A stretch of 64,000 nucleotides of DNA from UBA4132 sp037133675 (lineage in GTDB: Bacteria > Pseudomonadota > Gammaproteobacteria > Methylococcales > Methylomonadaceae): positions 1 through 64,000 of the forward strand of contig JBAXNR010000006.1 of assembly GCA_037133675.1 (NCBI GenBank), written 5' to 3'. Below, in pieces: positions 53,836 through 62,117 of the stretch (its first letter is position 1; the number at the start of each line of letters is the position of its first letter). The notes beneath the pieces were generated by a model. The model was not told where the DNA came from and did not search any database. It worked only from the letters and a program-made list of their open reading frames with translations. Made by a program: the position numbers and the translations under genes.

Positions 53836-54192
53836 TTACTCTCCATGCTTATCAATAATTTCCAGCTTTTTCAGCTCTTTAACTTGCAAAATATAGCTAA
53901 GTATTGCATTCCAAAATCCAGAACCACCGCCTGCTAAAAATCCCATAGCAAAGGTTGCTGCTGCACCATTTAAACCAGTGATTTGTGACAAAACTGGGCT
54001 TGCAATAAAAGCGGTCACGATTCCGCAAACCATCGCTAAAGATTGCAAAATAGCTTTTCTTTTTCCCTCCATTTCTGGATCAGAATTAGCATTATTAAGC
54101 CATAAAATCCTACTTTTAATAATCTCGACTAACCGCTCAGACGTTATACTTAATGACAGAAGTAATCCGACAATCGCTTCTATATGTTCCAT
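53836..54192 (-). CDS. Small membrane protein, unknown
   Basis: 118 residues from ATG 54192, chosen because AAGGGGG lies just upstream. It has probable helices at 'IEAIVGLLLSLSI', 'ILQSLAMVCGIVTAFIASPVL' and 'AATFAMGFLAGGGSGFWNAIL', and a charged C-terminus. No family recognised. Confidence 0.6.
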   Translation of the reverse strand: MEHIEAIVGLLLSLSITSERLVEIIKSRILWLNNANSDPEMEGKRKAILQSLAMVCGIVTAFIASPVLSQITGLNGAAATFAMGFLAGGGSGFWNAILSYILQVKELKKLEIIDKHGE

Positions 54193-54557
54193 ATATCCCC
54201 CTTTAGTAATTAATAACAAACACAACGCAATATTGGCGTAGTTATACTGCATAACGCAAGATAAGAATCCCGCTACGCAACCTACTTTGCCTGCTTACCC
54301 TTTATTAAAAACTAAAAGGTTGATTGGATTCTAAATCTTTAACAAACTCGCCACAAGCAAAACATATTTGTGTAAGCTGACATTATAACCACCAATACCC
54401 ACAAGGAGAACAACTGCCAGCTGTACAAGACCTACCTGACCAAAAAATCCACTGGTACTTGAGATAGCTCTGACTAACGACGGATAAGTGATTCAATCCT
54501 ATTCTAACGTACTGAAAATTTAAATTGAAAAATTGCGTAACCAGTCCTTTACTTTTC
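54193..54557. other. Non-coding stretch without recognised features
   Basis: Both strands show only short frames. A Fur-box-like site begins at its right edge. No repeat family of this window occurs in it. Confidence 0.5.
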
Positions 54558-54576
54558 AATGAGAATTGTTATCATT
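54558..54576 (+). promoter_or_regulatory. Fur-box-like operator before bfd-bfr
   Basis: AATGAGAATTGTTATCATT is a 9-1-9 inverted repeat with seven of nine arm positions paired, close to the Fur consensus GATAATGATAATCATTATC. It lies 31 bp upstream of bfd. Confidence 0.65.
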
Positions 54577-54607
54577 TGCGCAAGATTATTTTACATCAGG
54601 AGTTATC

Positions 54608-54796
54608 ATGTATATATGTGTTTGCAAAGGGGTCACTGATAAGCAAATTAAACAAGCTATTGATAACGGTGCTTGCACACGTCGGCAATTGCATCAGTGT
54701 ACAGGTGCGGGTGGTGTGTGCGGAAAATGCACGCAGAATATCAGACAAATGCTTGACGAAAATCGCCAATCGAGCCTTATAATACAAGCTGCTTAA
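54608..54796 (+). CDS. bfd: Bacterioferritin-associated ferredoxin
   Basis: 62 residues. A [2Fe-2S] protein that reduces bacterioferritin's ferric core to release iron. The cluster ligands are 'ICVCKGVT' at the start and 'GGVCGKC' later, with the standard 'TDKQIKQAIDNGACTRRQL' between. ATG 54608 with AGGAG upstream gives the family start. It is followed by bfr after 26 bp, and a Fur-like site lies upstream, fitting iron control. Confidence 0.94.
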   Translation: MYICVCKGVTDKQIKQAIDNGACTRRQLHQCTGAGGVCGKCTQNIRQMLDENRQSSLIIQAA

Positions 54797-54822
54797 TTTT
54801 TTATATTAAAGGCGGTTTGACA

Positions 54823-55287
54823 ATGAAAGGTGACACTAAAGTTATCGAGTTTTTAAATAAAGCTCTGGAAAACGAATTAACAGCGATTAATCAGTATTTT
54901 TTACACGCAAAAATGTATAAAAACTGGGGCTTGGAGAAACTCTACGCCAAGGAACATCATGAATCTATCGATGAAATGAAACATGCTGATTGCTTGATAG
55001 ATCGAATTTTATTTTTGGAAGGTTTGCCCAATGTACAAAATATTGGCAAAGTTTTGATTGGTGAAAATACACCCGAAATGTTGGCTTGTGATCTAAAACT
55101 AGAACATTTGGCTGTGCCTGATTTAAAAGATGCCATTCTTTATTGTGAAAGCGTTAGGGACTATGTCTCGCGTGAATTACTTGAAGATATATTGGAAAGT
55201 GAAGAAGAGCATATAGACTGGTTAGAAACTCAACTGGAGCTAATCGAAAAAATAGGCTTACCAAATTATTTACAGTCACAGATGTAA
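54823..55287 (+). CDS. bfr: Bacterioferritin
   Basis: Iron-storage 24-mer with haem b between subunits. 154 residues from ATG 54823 (MKGDTKVI), the family's standard opening. The ferroxidase residues E18, E51, H54 and later Glu/His ('EEEHIDWLET', near 127 and 130) and the haem ligand M52 are present. The in-frame TTG at 54817 is not needed. Encoded with its partner bfd. Confidence 0.96.
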   Translation: MKGDTKVIEFLNKALENELTAINQYFLHAKMYKNWGLEKLYAKEHHESIDEMKHADCLIDRILFLEGLPNVQNIGKVLIGENTPEMLACDLKLEHLAVPDLKDAILYCESVRDYVSRELLEDILESEEEHIDWLETQLELIEKIGLPNYLQSQM

Positions 55288-55426
55288 CGTATTGTTTAAC
55301 GCACTTCCATCTGCCATGAATATGTTTAATATCGGTTCATTTATACAAATGGATAGTTGAGCTATGCAGTGTTATGTTGTTAAAACGTTGGATGTGACCA
55401 ATCTTGACGTGTAGTTTAAAGACGAT

Positions 55427-55451
55427 CACCGAGGTTTTGAAAACCTCGGTG
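55427..55451. repeat. Perfect palindrome (CACCGAGGTTTT type)
   Basis: CACCGAGGTTTT and AAAACCTCGGTG flank a single G. There is no T-run, so terminator function is doubtful. It resembles in style the AGACCTGTCAGGTTT hairpin at 13699. The rest of 55288-55534 shows nothing else. Confidence 0.6.
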
Positions 55452-55534
55452 GTCTCATTAAAAGCACAGTTTCCGTAGATACCCTCCTTATTTTTGGACA
55501 TCGCCATAGGAAGGTGAGTCATACAAAAAAGCTA

Positions 55535-56062
55535 TTAATCGTTAGCGTCATTCCAAATTGGGTTTTCTAAATCTTCTTTTTCCAGCTTAATAATATCTTC
55601 AGGGTATAAATGCCAAAATGACTTATCAATCATGGCATTTTTATAGCTTTCTTTCTTTTCATGGGTGAACGGACACCACCAGTTTTCGACAATTTTAACC
55701 ATGTAAGCGTGCCATTCAAACAAAGCGACACTGTAAGGGCAGTACCAAGTACAGTTTAAAATCCAGAATAATTTTGATTGTGCCATACTGGCTTTAAAGG
55801 AAGCATTCATGGTAATTTGATTTTTTAGCGTGTAACGATGGCTTGCACGGTCGGGAATAAAATCTGACCACTTTTTAAGATTAGTCGCGCCCATCATGCG
55901 TAAGTGGTAGTAAGTCAAATAAGCACTGGCAATGATAAAAGGGAAGGTGAGCAGTGGTAAGTAAATCAATAACATACCAAATCCACGCCCTAGGACGCTT
56001 TTTTGTTGATGAGTCTTGCCGATTTCAACACGGCTAGCTGAACAAGAGTCGCACGCTTTCAT
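55535..56062 (-). CDS. Unknown membrane protein with Cys motifs
   Basis: 175 residues. The N-terminus has 'CDSCSAS', followed by a membrane helix ('GMLLIYLPLLTFPFIIASAYL'). The middle carries 'FWILNCTWYCPYSVALFEW' and 'VENWWCPF', unusually rich in Trp and Cys. I do not recognise the family. It follows the Cys-rich metal peptide gene by 13 bp, so a redox or metal role is plausible but unproven. Confidence 0.65.
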   Translation of the reverse strand: MKACDSCSASRVEIGKTHQQKSVLGRGFGMLLIYLPLLTFPFIIASAYLTYYHLRMMGATNLKKWSDFIPDRASHRYTLKNQITMNASFKASMAQSKLFWILNCTWYCPYSVALFEWHAYMVKIVENWWCPFTHEKKESYKNAMIDKSFWHLYPEDIIKLEKEDLENPIWNDAND

Positions 56063-56075
56063 TTTTTTATTATCC

Positions 56076-56273
56076 TCATAGTTGAGTGGTTAAAGAGAGT
56101 TGGATATTATCATCATGAATGATGTCACCATCATTAAGCAATTGATAAATGCTCATACAGCCTGCACAGCAAAACGTTTGTAGCCCTTCTTGAGTAGTGA
56201 CTGAAAAACCTTCAATCTCTACTGCCAGCCCACAAAGTGTGCAGGATTCTTGATGTTGTTTTGTGTTTCCCAT
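56076..56273 (-). CDS. Cys-rich heavy-metal-binding peptide (second copy)
   Basis: 65 residues with 'CTLCGLAVEIEGFSVTTQEG' and 'FCCAGCMSIYQLL', the same CxxC...CCxGC pattern as the peptide at 47368. Probably a copper-binding module in stand-alone form. Followed at 13 bp by the Trp/Cys-rich membrane protein and preceded at 10 bp by tag. Confidence 0.75.
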   Translation of the reverse strand: MGNTKQHQESCTLCGLAVEIEGFSVTTQEGLQTFCCAGCMSIYQLLNDGDIIHDDNIQLSLTTQL

Positions 56274-56283
56274 AGTGATTCGA

Positions 56284-56811
56284 TCACAGCCTTATGATTT
56301 TTGTATAAATAGGACAGGTTTCTTGGTGTGCGCCAGACAAATAAGCGGTGGATATTAAAAACTCATTGACGATTTCGCCACCTGTAAATAAAAACGTGTT
56401 TTTAAATAATTTTATCCATTGTTCTTTAGTCAATGTTCGGTAACTATCCAGCCACAGATTAAATGAACCATGCTCTTGTTGTAAGACCAATAGTCGTTGT
56501 GCATTGACAATGGCTGCGTTAATTTTTAAGCGATTCCGCACGATACCTGCATCCGCCATTAATCGCTGGCGATCTGTCTCGGTGTAATGAGCAACCGTTG
56601 CAATGTCAAAACCATGATATGCGGCATGAAAATTTGCTGCCTTTTTTAAAATCGTTGTCCAAGATAAACCCGCCTGATTGATTTCCAGTACTAAACGGGC
56701 AAATAACTGATTATCATCAGACAATGGAAAACCATATTCGGTATCGTGATAACGTTTATGCACTGAATCTTCGGGTTCATTCATCGCATAGTGGCAATAA
56801 CTTTGTGCCAT
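56284..56811 (-). CDS. tag: DNA-3-methyladenine glycosylase I
   Basis: Removes 3-methyladenine from alkylated DNA. 175 residues, a little shorter than E. coli Tag (187). 'RYHDTEYGFPLSDDNQLFARLVLE', 'QAGLSWTTILKK', and 'LMADAGIVRNRLKINAAIVNA' are typical. Cys near residue 6, His near 22 and the C-terminal 'SGAHQETC' provide the zinc ligands. It overlaps the end of prmA by 35 bp. Confidence 0.9.
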   Translation of the reverse strand: MAQSYCHYAMNEPEDSVHKRYHDTEYGFPLSDDNQLFARLVLEINQAGLSWTTILKKAANFHAAYHGFDIATVAHYTETDRQRLMADAGIVRNRLKINAAIVNAQRLLVLQQEHGSFNLWLDSYRTLTKEQWIKLFKNTFLFTGGEIVNEFLISTAYLSGAHQETCPIYTKIIRL

Positions 56812-57676
56812 TTAATCTTATCCAATCTTCTTGTTGTTCGAGTGGGTCAAATACTATATTACATTGCTGATAAGCTTCAACAACCGATTGAGCTTGCTCT
56901 GCTAGAATACCAGATAACACCAATGTTCCTTCAGGCTTAACTAAGGTACTGATGTCTTTTGCCATTTCAATTAACGGTTTTGCTAGGATATTAGCCAACA
57001 CTACATCGGCTTGCAAAGATACAAACTGTTCAGGCAAATAACAGATAATTTTATCAGCAACGCCATTTTTTAACGCATTGCTTTCAGTCGCAGTAATGGC
57101 TTGTGGATCAATATCCACCGCATGAGCGACTTTTGCACCTAATAACACAGCAGCAACCGCTAAAATACCAGAGCCACAACCATAATCAATCACAATTTTA
57201 TTGGTTAAATCATGACTAGCCAACCATTCCAGACATAACGCAGTGGTTGGATGTGTACCCGTACCGAACGCCAAACCAGGGTCTAGGGTTAAGCACACTG
57301 TGCCCTCCTCGTGTTGTTCTTGATCCGTTGGACACACCCACAATCTATCAGCAAATTTCATGGGCTTATAAAATTCCATCCATGCTCGTTCCCATGCTTG
57401 ATCTTCTATAGCTTCAATACAGCAATCGCGTAATTCATGATTTCTAAATTTTTTTAATACCAAGGCTTTGACTCGCTCAATATCAACGTCCAGTTCATAC
57501 AGCGCGACAACTTGGGTATTTGTCCAGATTTTGGTTTCACCAATCGCAGGTTCATAAACAGGCTCGTCTTCTGCATCCATGTAAGTCACAGAGATTGAAC
57601 CTTGTTTTTCTAAATAAGCCGCAACTTTAGGTGCGGTGTCTTCATCGGTAATGATGGAAAATTGTTGCCAAGCCAT
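56777..57676 (-). CDS. prmA: Ribosomal protein L11 methyltransferase
   Basis: Methylates L11 using SAM. 299 residues from ATG 57676, which gives the usual N-terminus (MAWQQFSI). 'GLAFGTGTHPTTALCLEWL' and 'VIDYGCGSGILAVAAVLLGA' form the SAM site, 'VVLANILAKPLIEMA' the catalytic region. In many gammaproteobacteria it follows accC directly; here 3 kb of accessory genes separate them. Its ATG overlaps the DUF29 stop (TAATG). Confidence 0.95.
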   Translation of the reverse strand: MAWQQFSIITDEDTAPKVAAYLEKQGSISVTYMDAEDEPVYEPAIGETKIWTNTQVVALYELDVDIERVKALVLKKFRNHELRDCCIEAIEDQAWERAWMEFYKPMKFADRLWVCPTDQEQHEEGTVCLTLDPGLAFGTGTHPTTALCLEWLASHDLTNKIVIDYGCGSGILAVAAVLLGAKVAHAVDIDPQAITATESNALKNGVADKIICYLPEQFVSLQADVVLANILAKPLIEMAKDISTLVKPEGTLVLSGILAEQAQSVVEAYQQCNIVFDPLEQQEDWIRLNGTKLLPLCDE

Positions 57677-58107
57677 TAGGGGTGCCAATCTTGATTAAGA
57701 ATATCGTCAACTGTCCAAGGACAGGTTTCAGGGAAATTTTCTAAGCCCGTTTCTTTGATAGCCAGCGTCACAGCATCTGACCAAATAATAGCTACCCACT
57801 CGGCATCCGCTATTTTCGTTTTTAAACTAGGTACGCTTTTTAAATGTCCCGCGATGGCTTTGCGTTGTTCCTTAATGGTACGCTGCCAACTTGAACCCTG
57901 CCGTTCAGCCTGATACTGCCACTTTAATAAATGCGCAATTAACACCGCCATACGACTGGCAAGTTCACGCTGTTCACTTTTACCCACGTCCTCGATTTCC
58001 TCAGCAATGTGTTCTAAATCCAATAAATCAAATTTTTTGTGACGAATCAACCATGCCTGTTGATTTGCCCAAGCGATGATGTCGGTTTCGTAGTTATTAG
58101 TTGTCAT
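57676..58107 (-). CDS. DUF29 family protein
   Basis: 143 residues: 'YETDIIAWANQQAWLIRHKKFDLLDLEHIAEEIEDVGKSE' (in part), 'LIAHLLKWQYQ', and 'CPWTVDDILNQDW' are typical of DUF29, common in cyanobacteria and some gammaproteobacteria and of unknown function. Its stop overlaps the prmA start, so prmA translation may be coupled to it. Confidence 0.85.
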   Translation of the reverse strand: MTTNNYETDIIAWANQQAWLIRHKKFDLLDLEHIAEEIEDVGKSEQRELASRMAVLIAHLLKWQYQAERQGSSWQRTIKEQRKAIAGHLKSVPSLKTKIADAEWVAIIWSDAVTLAIKETGLENFPETCPWTVDDILNQDWHP

Positions 58108-58173
58108 GGTTATCAGTGGAAGTAATAAGGCGGCAGATGGTAGCGTATTCCGCCGAATTTTTTATTCACCATA

Positions 58174-58455
58174 CTATTTATTTGCCATTTCATAGAGTAT
58201 TCCCGAAGCATACTTGTGTAAAATACTGCTCATTAATGTTTGATAAGGAATACCTTGTTTCAAAGCCGTTTTCTGTAGTGCGGTTAAATCACTTTGCGAA
58301 ACGCTAATATTGACTTCCTGATTTAATTCGCAAGTATGTTGTGCAGAATTTTCAAGAAATTGTTTTCGTTCAGGCGTTAAAACAGAATGAAATTTTCCAG
58401 CTTCAAAAGCCTCTAATAAATCTTGTTCTTCGGAATCTAGATTAATGTTTTTCAT
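58174..58455 (-). CDS. CopG-like antitoxin of a BrnT-type pair
   Basis: 93 residues. An acidic N-terminus is followed by 'NQEVNISVSQSDLTALQKTALKQGIPYQTLMSSIL', a ribbon-helix-helix of the CopG kind. It overlaps the upstream toxin gene by ATGA. The antitoxin remains intact although the toxin reading frame is broken. Confidence 0.75.
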   Translation of the reverse strand: MKNINLDSEEQDLLEAFEAGKFHSVLTPERKQFLENSAQHTCELNQEVNISVSQSDLTALQKTALKQGIPYQTLMSSILHKYASGILYEMANK

Positions 58456-58732
58456 GGTGTTTTTCCAAGATAATGTTTAGTAGCTTTGCGACTGGGAATA
58501 ATCGTTTTTAGAAAAATATCGGCTTCAGATTCCACATAAGGAACGAGATAAGCATAACCGTCAATACTAACGACAAACAAGCGTTGATGAGCATAATTTT
58601 CAGTATTGGGATGCTCTGTGTCATCAAGCAAACCGCCGTTTTGCAAACTAAAAATAATCTCTTCAAATGAAATGCCGCGTTCTTCAATTAATTTGCGGTT
58701 TTTTCTGCATCCCAGTACATGGGTTTAGTCAT
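58452..58732 (-). pseudogene. BrnT-like toxin broken by a -1 frameshift
   Basis: The 3' part is open: 'NGGLLDDTEHPNTENYAHQRLFVV' (in two parts), then 'GYAYLVPYV' and 'FLKTIIPSRKATKHYLG'. The expected N-terminus begins at 58732 ('MTKPMYWDAEK') but runs into TAA. Adding one A to the A6 run (T6 at 58699-58704) restores 'MYWDAEKNRKLIEERGISFE' and a single protein of about 93 residues. Toxin of the BrnT-like group with the CopG antitoxin downstream. Confidence 0.7.
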
Positions 58733-58866
58733 CATGTTATCCGAATGTTTTACTCTTCTATGCGGCGCAATACTTTTTGCTATTGCGCCCTACTTGCTAT
58801 TATCTATTTTCAAAATAACAGTTTTCATTAAATTACCTATTCATTTAAAAATGGAATGTGTTGTAG

Positions 58867-58938
58867 GTTGGGGTGAGGTACGAACCCCAACAATCATGCG
58901 AGTTTGAGAGAATGTTGGGGTTCATTCTTCACCCCAAC
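58867..58938. repeat. Composite palindrome (GTAGGTTGGGGTGA type)
   Basis: GTTGGGGTGA pairs with TCACCCCAAC at the outside, and GAACCCCAACA (58882-58892) with TGTTGGGGTTC (58913-58923) inside. Same plan as the element at 25167. Located between the BrnT remnant and the RES gene. Confidence 0.7.
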
Positions 58939-58973
58939 GTACATGGTACGCTGCATTTAGTTAGAATCTAAAT

Positions 58974-60050
58974 TTAATACTTATTTAATTCTGATGGATT
59001 AATTCTAAAAAATTTATTTGGGCTAATGTTTTCCCATTTAGTATTGGTAGATAAAGAAAACTCCATACTACCTAAAACTGATGCTTTATATTCATCGTCT
59101 AAACCACCATCATCAAATATGGTAGTCCTTTCAGTCATTTTCTGAATTGATTGTGATATTGTTTTACTAATCTCGAAGTGATTACAAAGAACTGGGCAAA
59201 ATCCATCTTCAAAATATACATAGTCTCCGCCTTCTCCTAATATCTTACTTCCTGTTGGAATGACTATATTTTCAAATAGCTCATTGTTATTAAATAACTT
59301 TTGATTACTACTTAGACGTGTTGAATAATAAATTACACCATCGTAATCTCGTTCATTTGATTTTCTATTTTGATTAACAATAGCATGAAGAATAGCTTGT
59401 GAGATTATATATTCTGGCTTGAAAGGTGAATTAGAATCTTTAGTTTTTATTGATGAGGCTATAATTAAAGGTATTCGATAAAGGACATCAATAGAATTAA
59501 TTGCAGTAGGCATTCGCAAATCTAATAATTTCAATTCTCTCTTCGTGCGTAATGCTACAACATTAGCCGTATCGAATTTTGGTCTATTACATTCTTCCCA
59601 ACAGACATAAATAGAGTTTCCTAAATATAAACTTGGATGACCTGCAACACTAAACCGTTGATTACCCACGAGTCTATTTAAACCAAATGGAATATGAAAC
59701 ATTTCCTCTTTTGAATATAGATAACCTGTATTATTTTCTCGCATCCTATAAAATATCTTTCCTGTTTCTATTTTACAGGAAAGATTAAATTGATTCAGTT
59801 GTTGGTATATAAGGTTAGCTATTTCTGTATGGCAGGAAATAATGTCACCTGATAAAAAAGCTTTTTCAGCTCTTATCAGGCATTTTGTTGTTTCATTTAT
59901 GAATTCAAATATTTCTTTACATGGTGTTTCAAACAAAATATCAGTTTCTTTACAATTCATAAATTTTGCTGCGTACTCAGTAACAGCATTTTTTATATTT
60001 ATATTTTGTTTAAATGGAGGAAGGTTGTGTAATAGATTGTCAATATTCAT
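58974..60050 (-). CDS. RES-domain protein (NAD-consuming toxin-like)
   Basis: 358 residues from ATG 60050. The RES fold appears from about residue 100: 'FYRMRENNTGYL' with the Arg, 'YVCWEECNRP' with the Glu, and 'IISQAILHAI' with the Ser region. 'RFSVAGHPSLYLGNSIY' is a strong RES signature. RES toxins degrade NAD+, but a Xre-type antitoxin is not adjacent; this long form carries its own helical N-terminal domain (about 1-95). The gene is clearly more AT-rich than the flanking core genes, suggesting transfer. Confidence 0.8.
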   Translation of the reverse strand: MNIDNLLHNLPPFKQNINIKNAVTEYAAKFMNCKETDILFETPCKEIFEFINETTKCLIRAEKAFLSGDIISCHTEIANLIYQQLNQFNLSCKIETGKIFYRMRENNTGYLYSKEEMFHIPFGLNRLVGNQRFSVAGHPSLYLGNSIYVCWEECNRPKFDTANVVALRTKRELKLLDLRMPTAINSIDVLYRIPLIIASSIKTKDSNSPFKPEYIISQAILHAIVNQNRKSNERDYDGVIYYSTRLSSNQKLFNNNELFENIVIPTGSKILGEGGDYVYFEDGFCPVLCNHFEISKTISQSIQKMTERTTIFDDGGLDDEYKASVLGSMEFSLSTNTKWENISPNKFFRINPSELNKY

Positions 60051-60086
60051 TTTAAACTCTTTGTTAAACAATGATTTCGTTCTAAC

Positions 60087-60172
60087 GCTCTGCGTTGGAA
60101 TGCCTCAGTTGACGCTCCAGCGTCTTCATACACAACGCTGGAGCGTTGCAGGATTCATTCCAAGGCAGAGCA
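60087..60172. repeat. Composite palindrome (GCTCTGCGTTGGAATG type)
   Basis: GCTCTGC...TTGGAATG (60087-60102) pairs with CATTCCAA.GCAGAGC (60156-60171). Inside, ACGCTCCAGCGT (60112-60123) and ACGCTGGAGCGT (60135-60146) are complementary. It lies just upstream of the RES gene. Confidence 0.7.
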
Positions 60173-60233
60173 TTGGAACAATAGGTGCGGATAAATCCAC
60201 ACCTACATTTTATAGTTATAACCAAGCCATAAC

Positions 60234-60497
60234 TTATTTACTGAATTCATGTTGTTGCGCCTGCATATAATCACGCAGTAATTGATTAATTTTTTGTTGA
60301 TAATGTGATTGTTGTTTAAGCCATTCCACAATATCGCTATCCAGTGTCAGATTAATAGCTTGTTGAGACACTTGTTTGAGTATTGCCTGATTAAAAAAGC
60401 TTTCATCCAGTTCAGGAATGTCACTGGTATCAATGTCTTCATCGGGTAAATCGCTTAAGCGTTGCCAATCAGTCTGTGTGGTGTATGCGTTGTTCAT
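60234..60497 (-). CDS. brnA: BrnA antitoxin
   Basis: 87 residues from ATG 60497. The acidic N-terminal 'DWQRLSDLPDEDIDTSDIPEL' is followed by 'QAINLTLDSDIVEWLKQQSHYQQKINQLLRDYM', a ribbon-helix-helix typical of BrnA. It overlaps the 3' end of brnT by 29 bp. Confidence 0.88.
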   Translation of the reverse strand: MNNAYTTQTDWQRLSDLPDEDIDTSDIPELDESFFNQAILKQVSQQAINLTLDSDIVEWLKQQSHYQQKINQLLRDYMQAQQHEFSK

Positions 60498-60750
60498 AAA
60501 GGCGTACCTCGTTTTTTGTCGCTTTTCTGGCACTGATTAATCGAATTACATCATCGCATTCTGTGTAAACCACAACTGCGATGATGTGTCGTAACCAGCC
60601 TATGCCTATCCAGCGTTCTTCGCCATAATTTTCTCGGTTATCTATTAATGATAACAAAGGATGCTTGAATAAGTCTGTTGCATCATTGAAATCAATACCA
60701 TGTTTTTGGATATTGCTTCGATTTTTCGCTTCATCCCATTCATAACGCAT
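60469..60750 (-). CDS. brnT: BrnT toxin
   Basis: 93 residues of the RelE-like BrnT family: 'YEWDEAKNRSNIQKHGIDFNDATDLF', 'ERWIGIGWLRHIIAVVVYTE', and 'IRLISARKATKNEVRLYEQ' are hallmark stretches. A ribonuclease neutralised by BrnA. It starts 12 bp after the accC stop, so it may ride on acc transcription. Confidence 0.92.
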   Translation of the reverse strand: MRYEWDEAKNRSNIQKHGIDFNDATDLFKHPLLSLIDNRENYGEERWIGIGWLRHIIAVVVYTECDDVIRLISARKATKNEVRLYEQRIHHTD

Positions 60751-60762
60751 AAACAGACACGA

Positions 60763-62106
60763 TTAATGAATCCCCAGTTTCTTTTCTAGATAATGAATAT
60801 TCTGCCCACCCGCTGCAAATCCTGTGTCATTCATAATATCTTGCTGGAGCGGGATATTGGTTTTAATACCATCGATAATGAGTTCACTGAGTGCAGTATT
60901 CATGCGGGCAATCGCACCATCACGGGTTTCGCCGTGAGCAATCAGTTTGCCTATCATGGAGTCATAATAAGGCGGTACTTTATAGCCGTTGTAAATATGA
61001 GTTTCGCAACGAATTCCAGGGCCACCAGGCATGTGGAATTGGTCTATCGTTCCAGGGCAAGGCATGAAAGTTTTTGGGTCTTCGGCATTTAAGCGGCATT
61101 CAATGGCATGACCTGTGATTTTGACTTGGTCTTGGGTGATGGATAACGGCTCACCGCACGCAATACGCAGTTGTTCTTTAACAATGTCAAAACCTGTGAC
61201 CATTTCGGTGACAGGATGCTCAACTTGAACGCGGGTATTCATTTCAATGAAATAAAATTCGCCGCGTTCATATAAAAACTCAAATGTCCCCGCGCCTAAA
61301 TAGCCAATATCCACACAGGCTTGGGCGCAGCGTTCGCCGATAAACTTACGTTGTGCTTCGGTAATGAACGGAGCGGGTGCTTCTTCAACCACTTTTTGAT
61401 GGCGGCGTTGCATGGAGCAATCACGTTCACCTAAATGAATGGCGTTGCCGTGCGAATCTGCCATCACTTGAAATTCAATATGGCGCGGGTCTTCTAAAAA
61501 CTTTTCCATATACACGGTGGGATTACCAAAGGCACTACCCGCCTCGGCTTTAGTCATGGCAATCGCATTAATCAATGCCGCTTCAGTGTGTACGGTACGC
61601 ATACCACGACCACCACCACCGCCAGCTGCTTTAATAATCACAGGATAGCCAATGTGTCGGGCTAGCTTGAAATTTTCATCGTCATTGTCGGATAACGGCG
61701 TGTTATCCCCAGGAACGCAAGGAACACCAGCGGCAATCATTGCCTTTTTAGCAGAAATTTTATCGCCCATGATACGAATAGTTTCCGCATTGGGTCCGAT
61801 AAACACAAAGCCACTCTTTTTTACTTTTTCAGCAAAATCAGCATTTTCAGACAAAAAGCCATAACCAGGATGGATAGCTTCGGCATCGGTAACTTCTGCC
61901 GCACTGATAATGGCGGGAATATTTAAGTAGCTGTCCGCAGAAGCCGCAGGGCCTATACAAACAGATTCATCGGCTAAACGGACGTGTTTTAAATCACGGT
62001 CTGCTTCGGAATGGACGGCGACTACTTTAACGCCTAATTCACGACAGGCGCGTAAGATACGCAGAGCAATCTCGCCGCGATTGGCGATAACGATTTTAGA
62101 AAACAT
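60763..62106 (-). CDS. accC: Biotin carboxylase subunit of acetyl-CoA carboxylase
   Basis: Carboxylates biotin on AccB with bicarbonate and ATP, the first step of fatty-acid synthesis. 447 residues, full length. N-terminal 'KIVIANRGEIALRILRACRELG', ATP-grasp 'IKAAGGGGGRGMR', 'SMQRRHQKVVEEAPAP', and 'FIEMNTRVQVEHPVTEMVTG' are all present. Follows accB by 11 bp. Confidence 0.97.
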   Translation of the reverse strand: MFSKIVIANRGEIALRILRACRELGVKVVAVHSEADRDLKHVRLADESVCIGPAASADSYLNIPAIISAAEVTDAEAIHPGYGFLSENADFAEKVKKSGFVFIGPNAETIRIMGDKISAKKAMIAAGVPCVPGDNTPLSDNDDENFKLARHIGYPVIIKAAGGGGGRGMRTVHTEAALINAIAMTKAEAGSAFGNPTVYMEKFLEDPRHIEFQVMADSHGNAIHLGERDCSMQRRHQKVVEEAPAPFITEAQRKFIGERCAQACVDIGYLGAGTFEFLYERGEFYFIEMNTRVQVEHPVTEMVTGFDIVKEQLRIACGEPLSITQDQVKITGHAIECRLNAEDPKTFMPCPGTIDQFHMPGGPGIRCETHIYNGYKVPPYYDSMIGKLIAHGETRDGAIARMNTALSELIIDGIKTNIPLQQDIMNDTGFAAGGQNIHYLEKKLGIH

Positions 62107-62117
62107 CAGCCTTCCCC

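Noticed and set aside
55427..55451. Rho-independent terminator for bfr
   Set aside because: The palindrome is perfect but has almost no loop, no T-run, and lies 140 bp beyond bfr. Listed as a repeat instead.
58719..58907. Plus-strand frame upstream of the palindrome at 58867
   Set aside because: Hydrophobic by AT-rich composition, ends inside the palindrome, and has no family resemblance.
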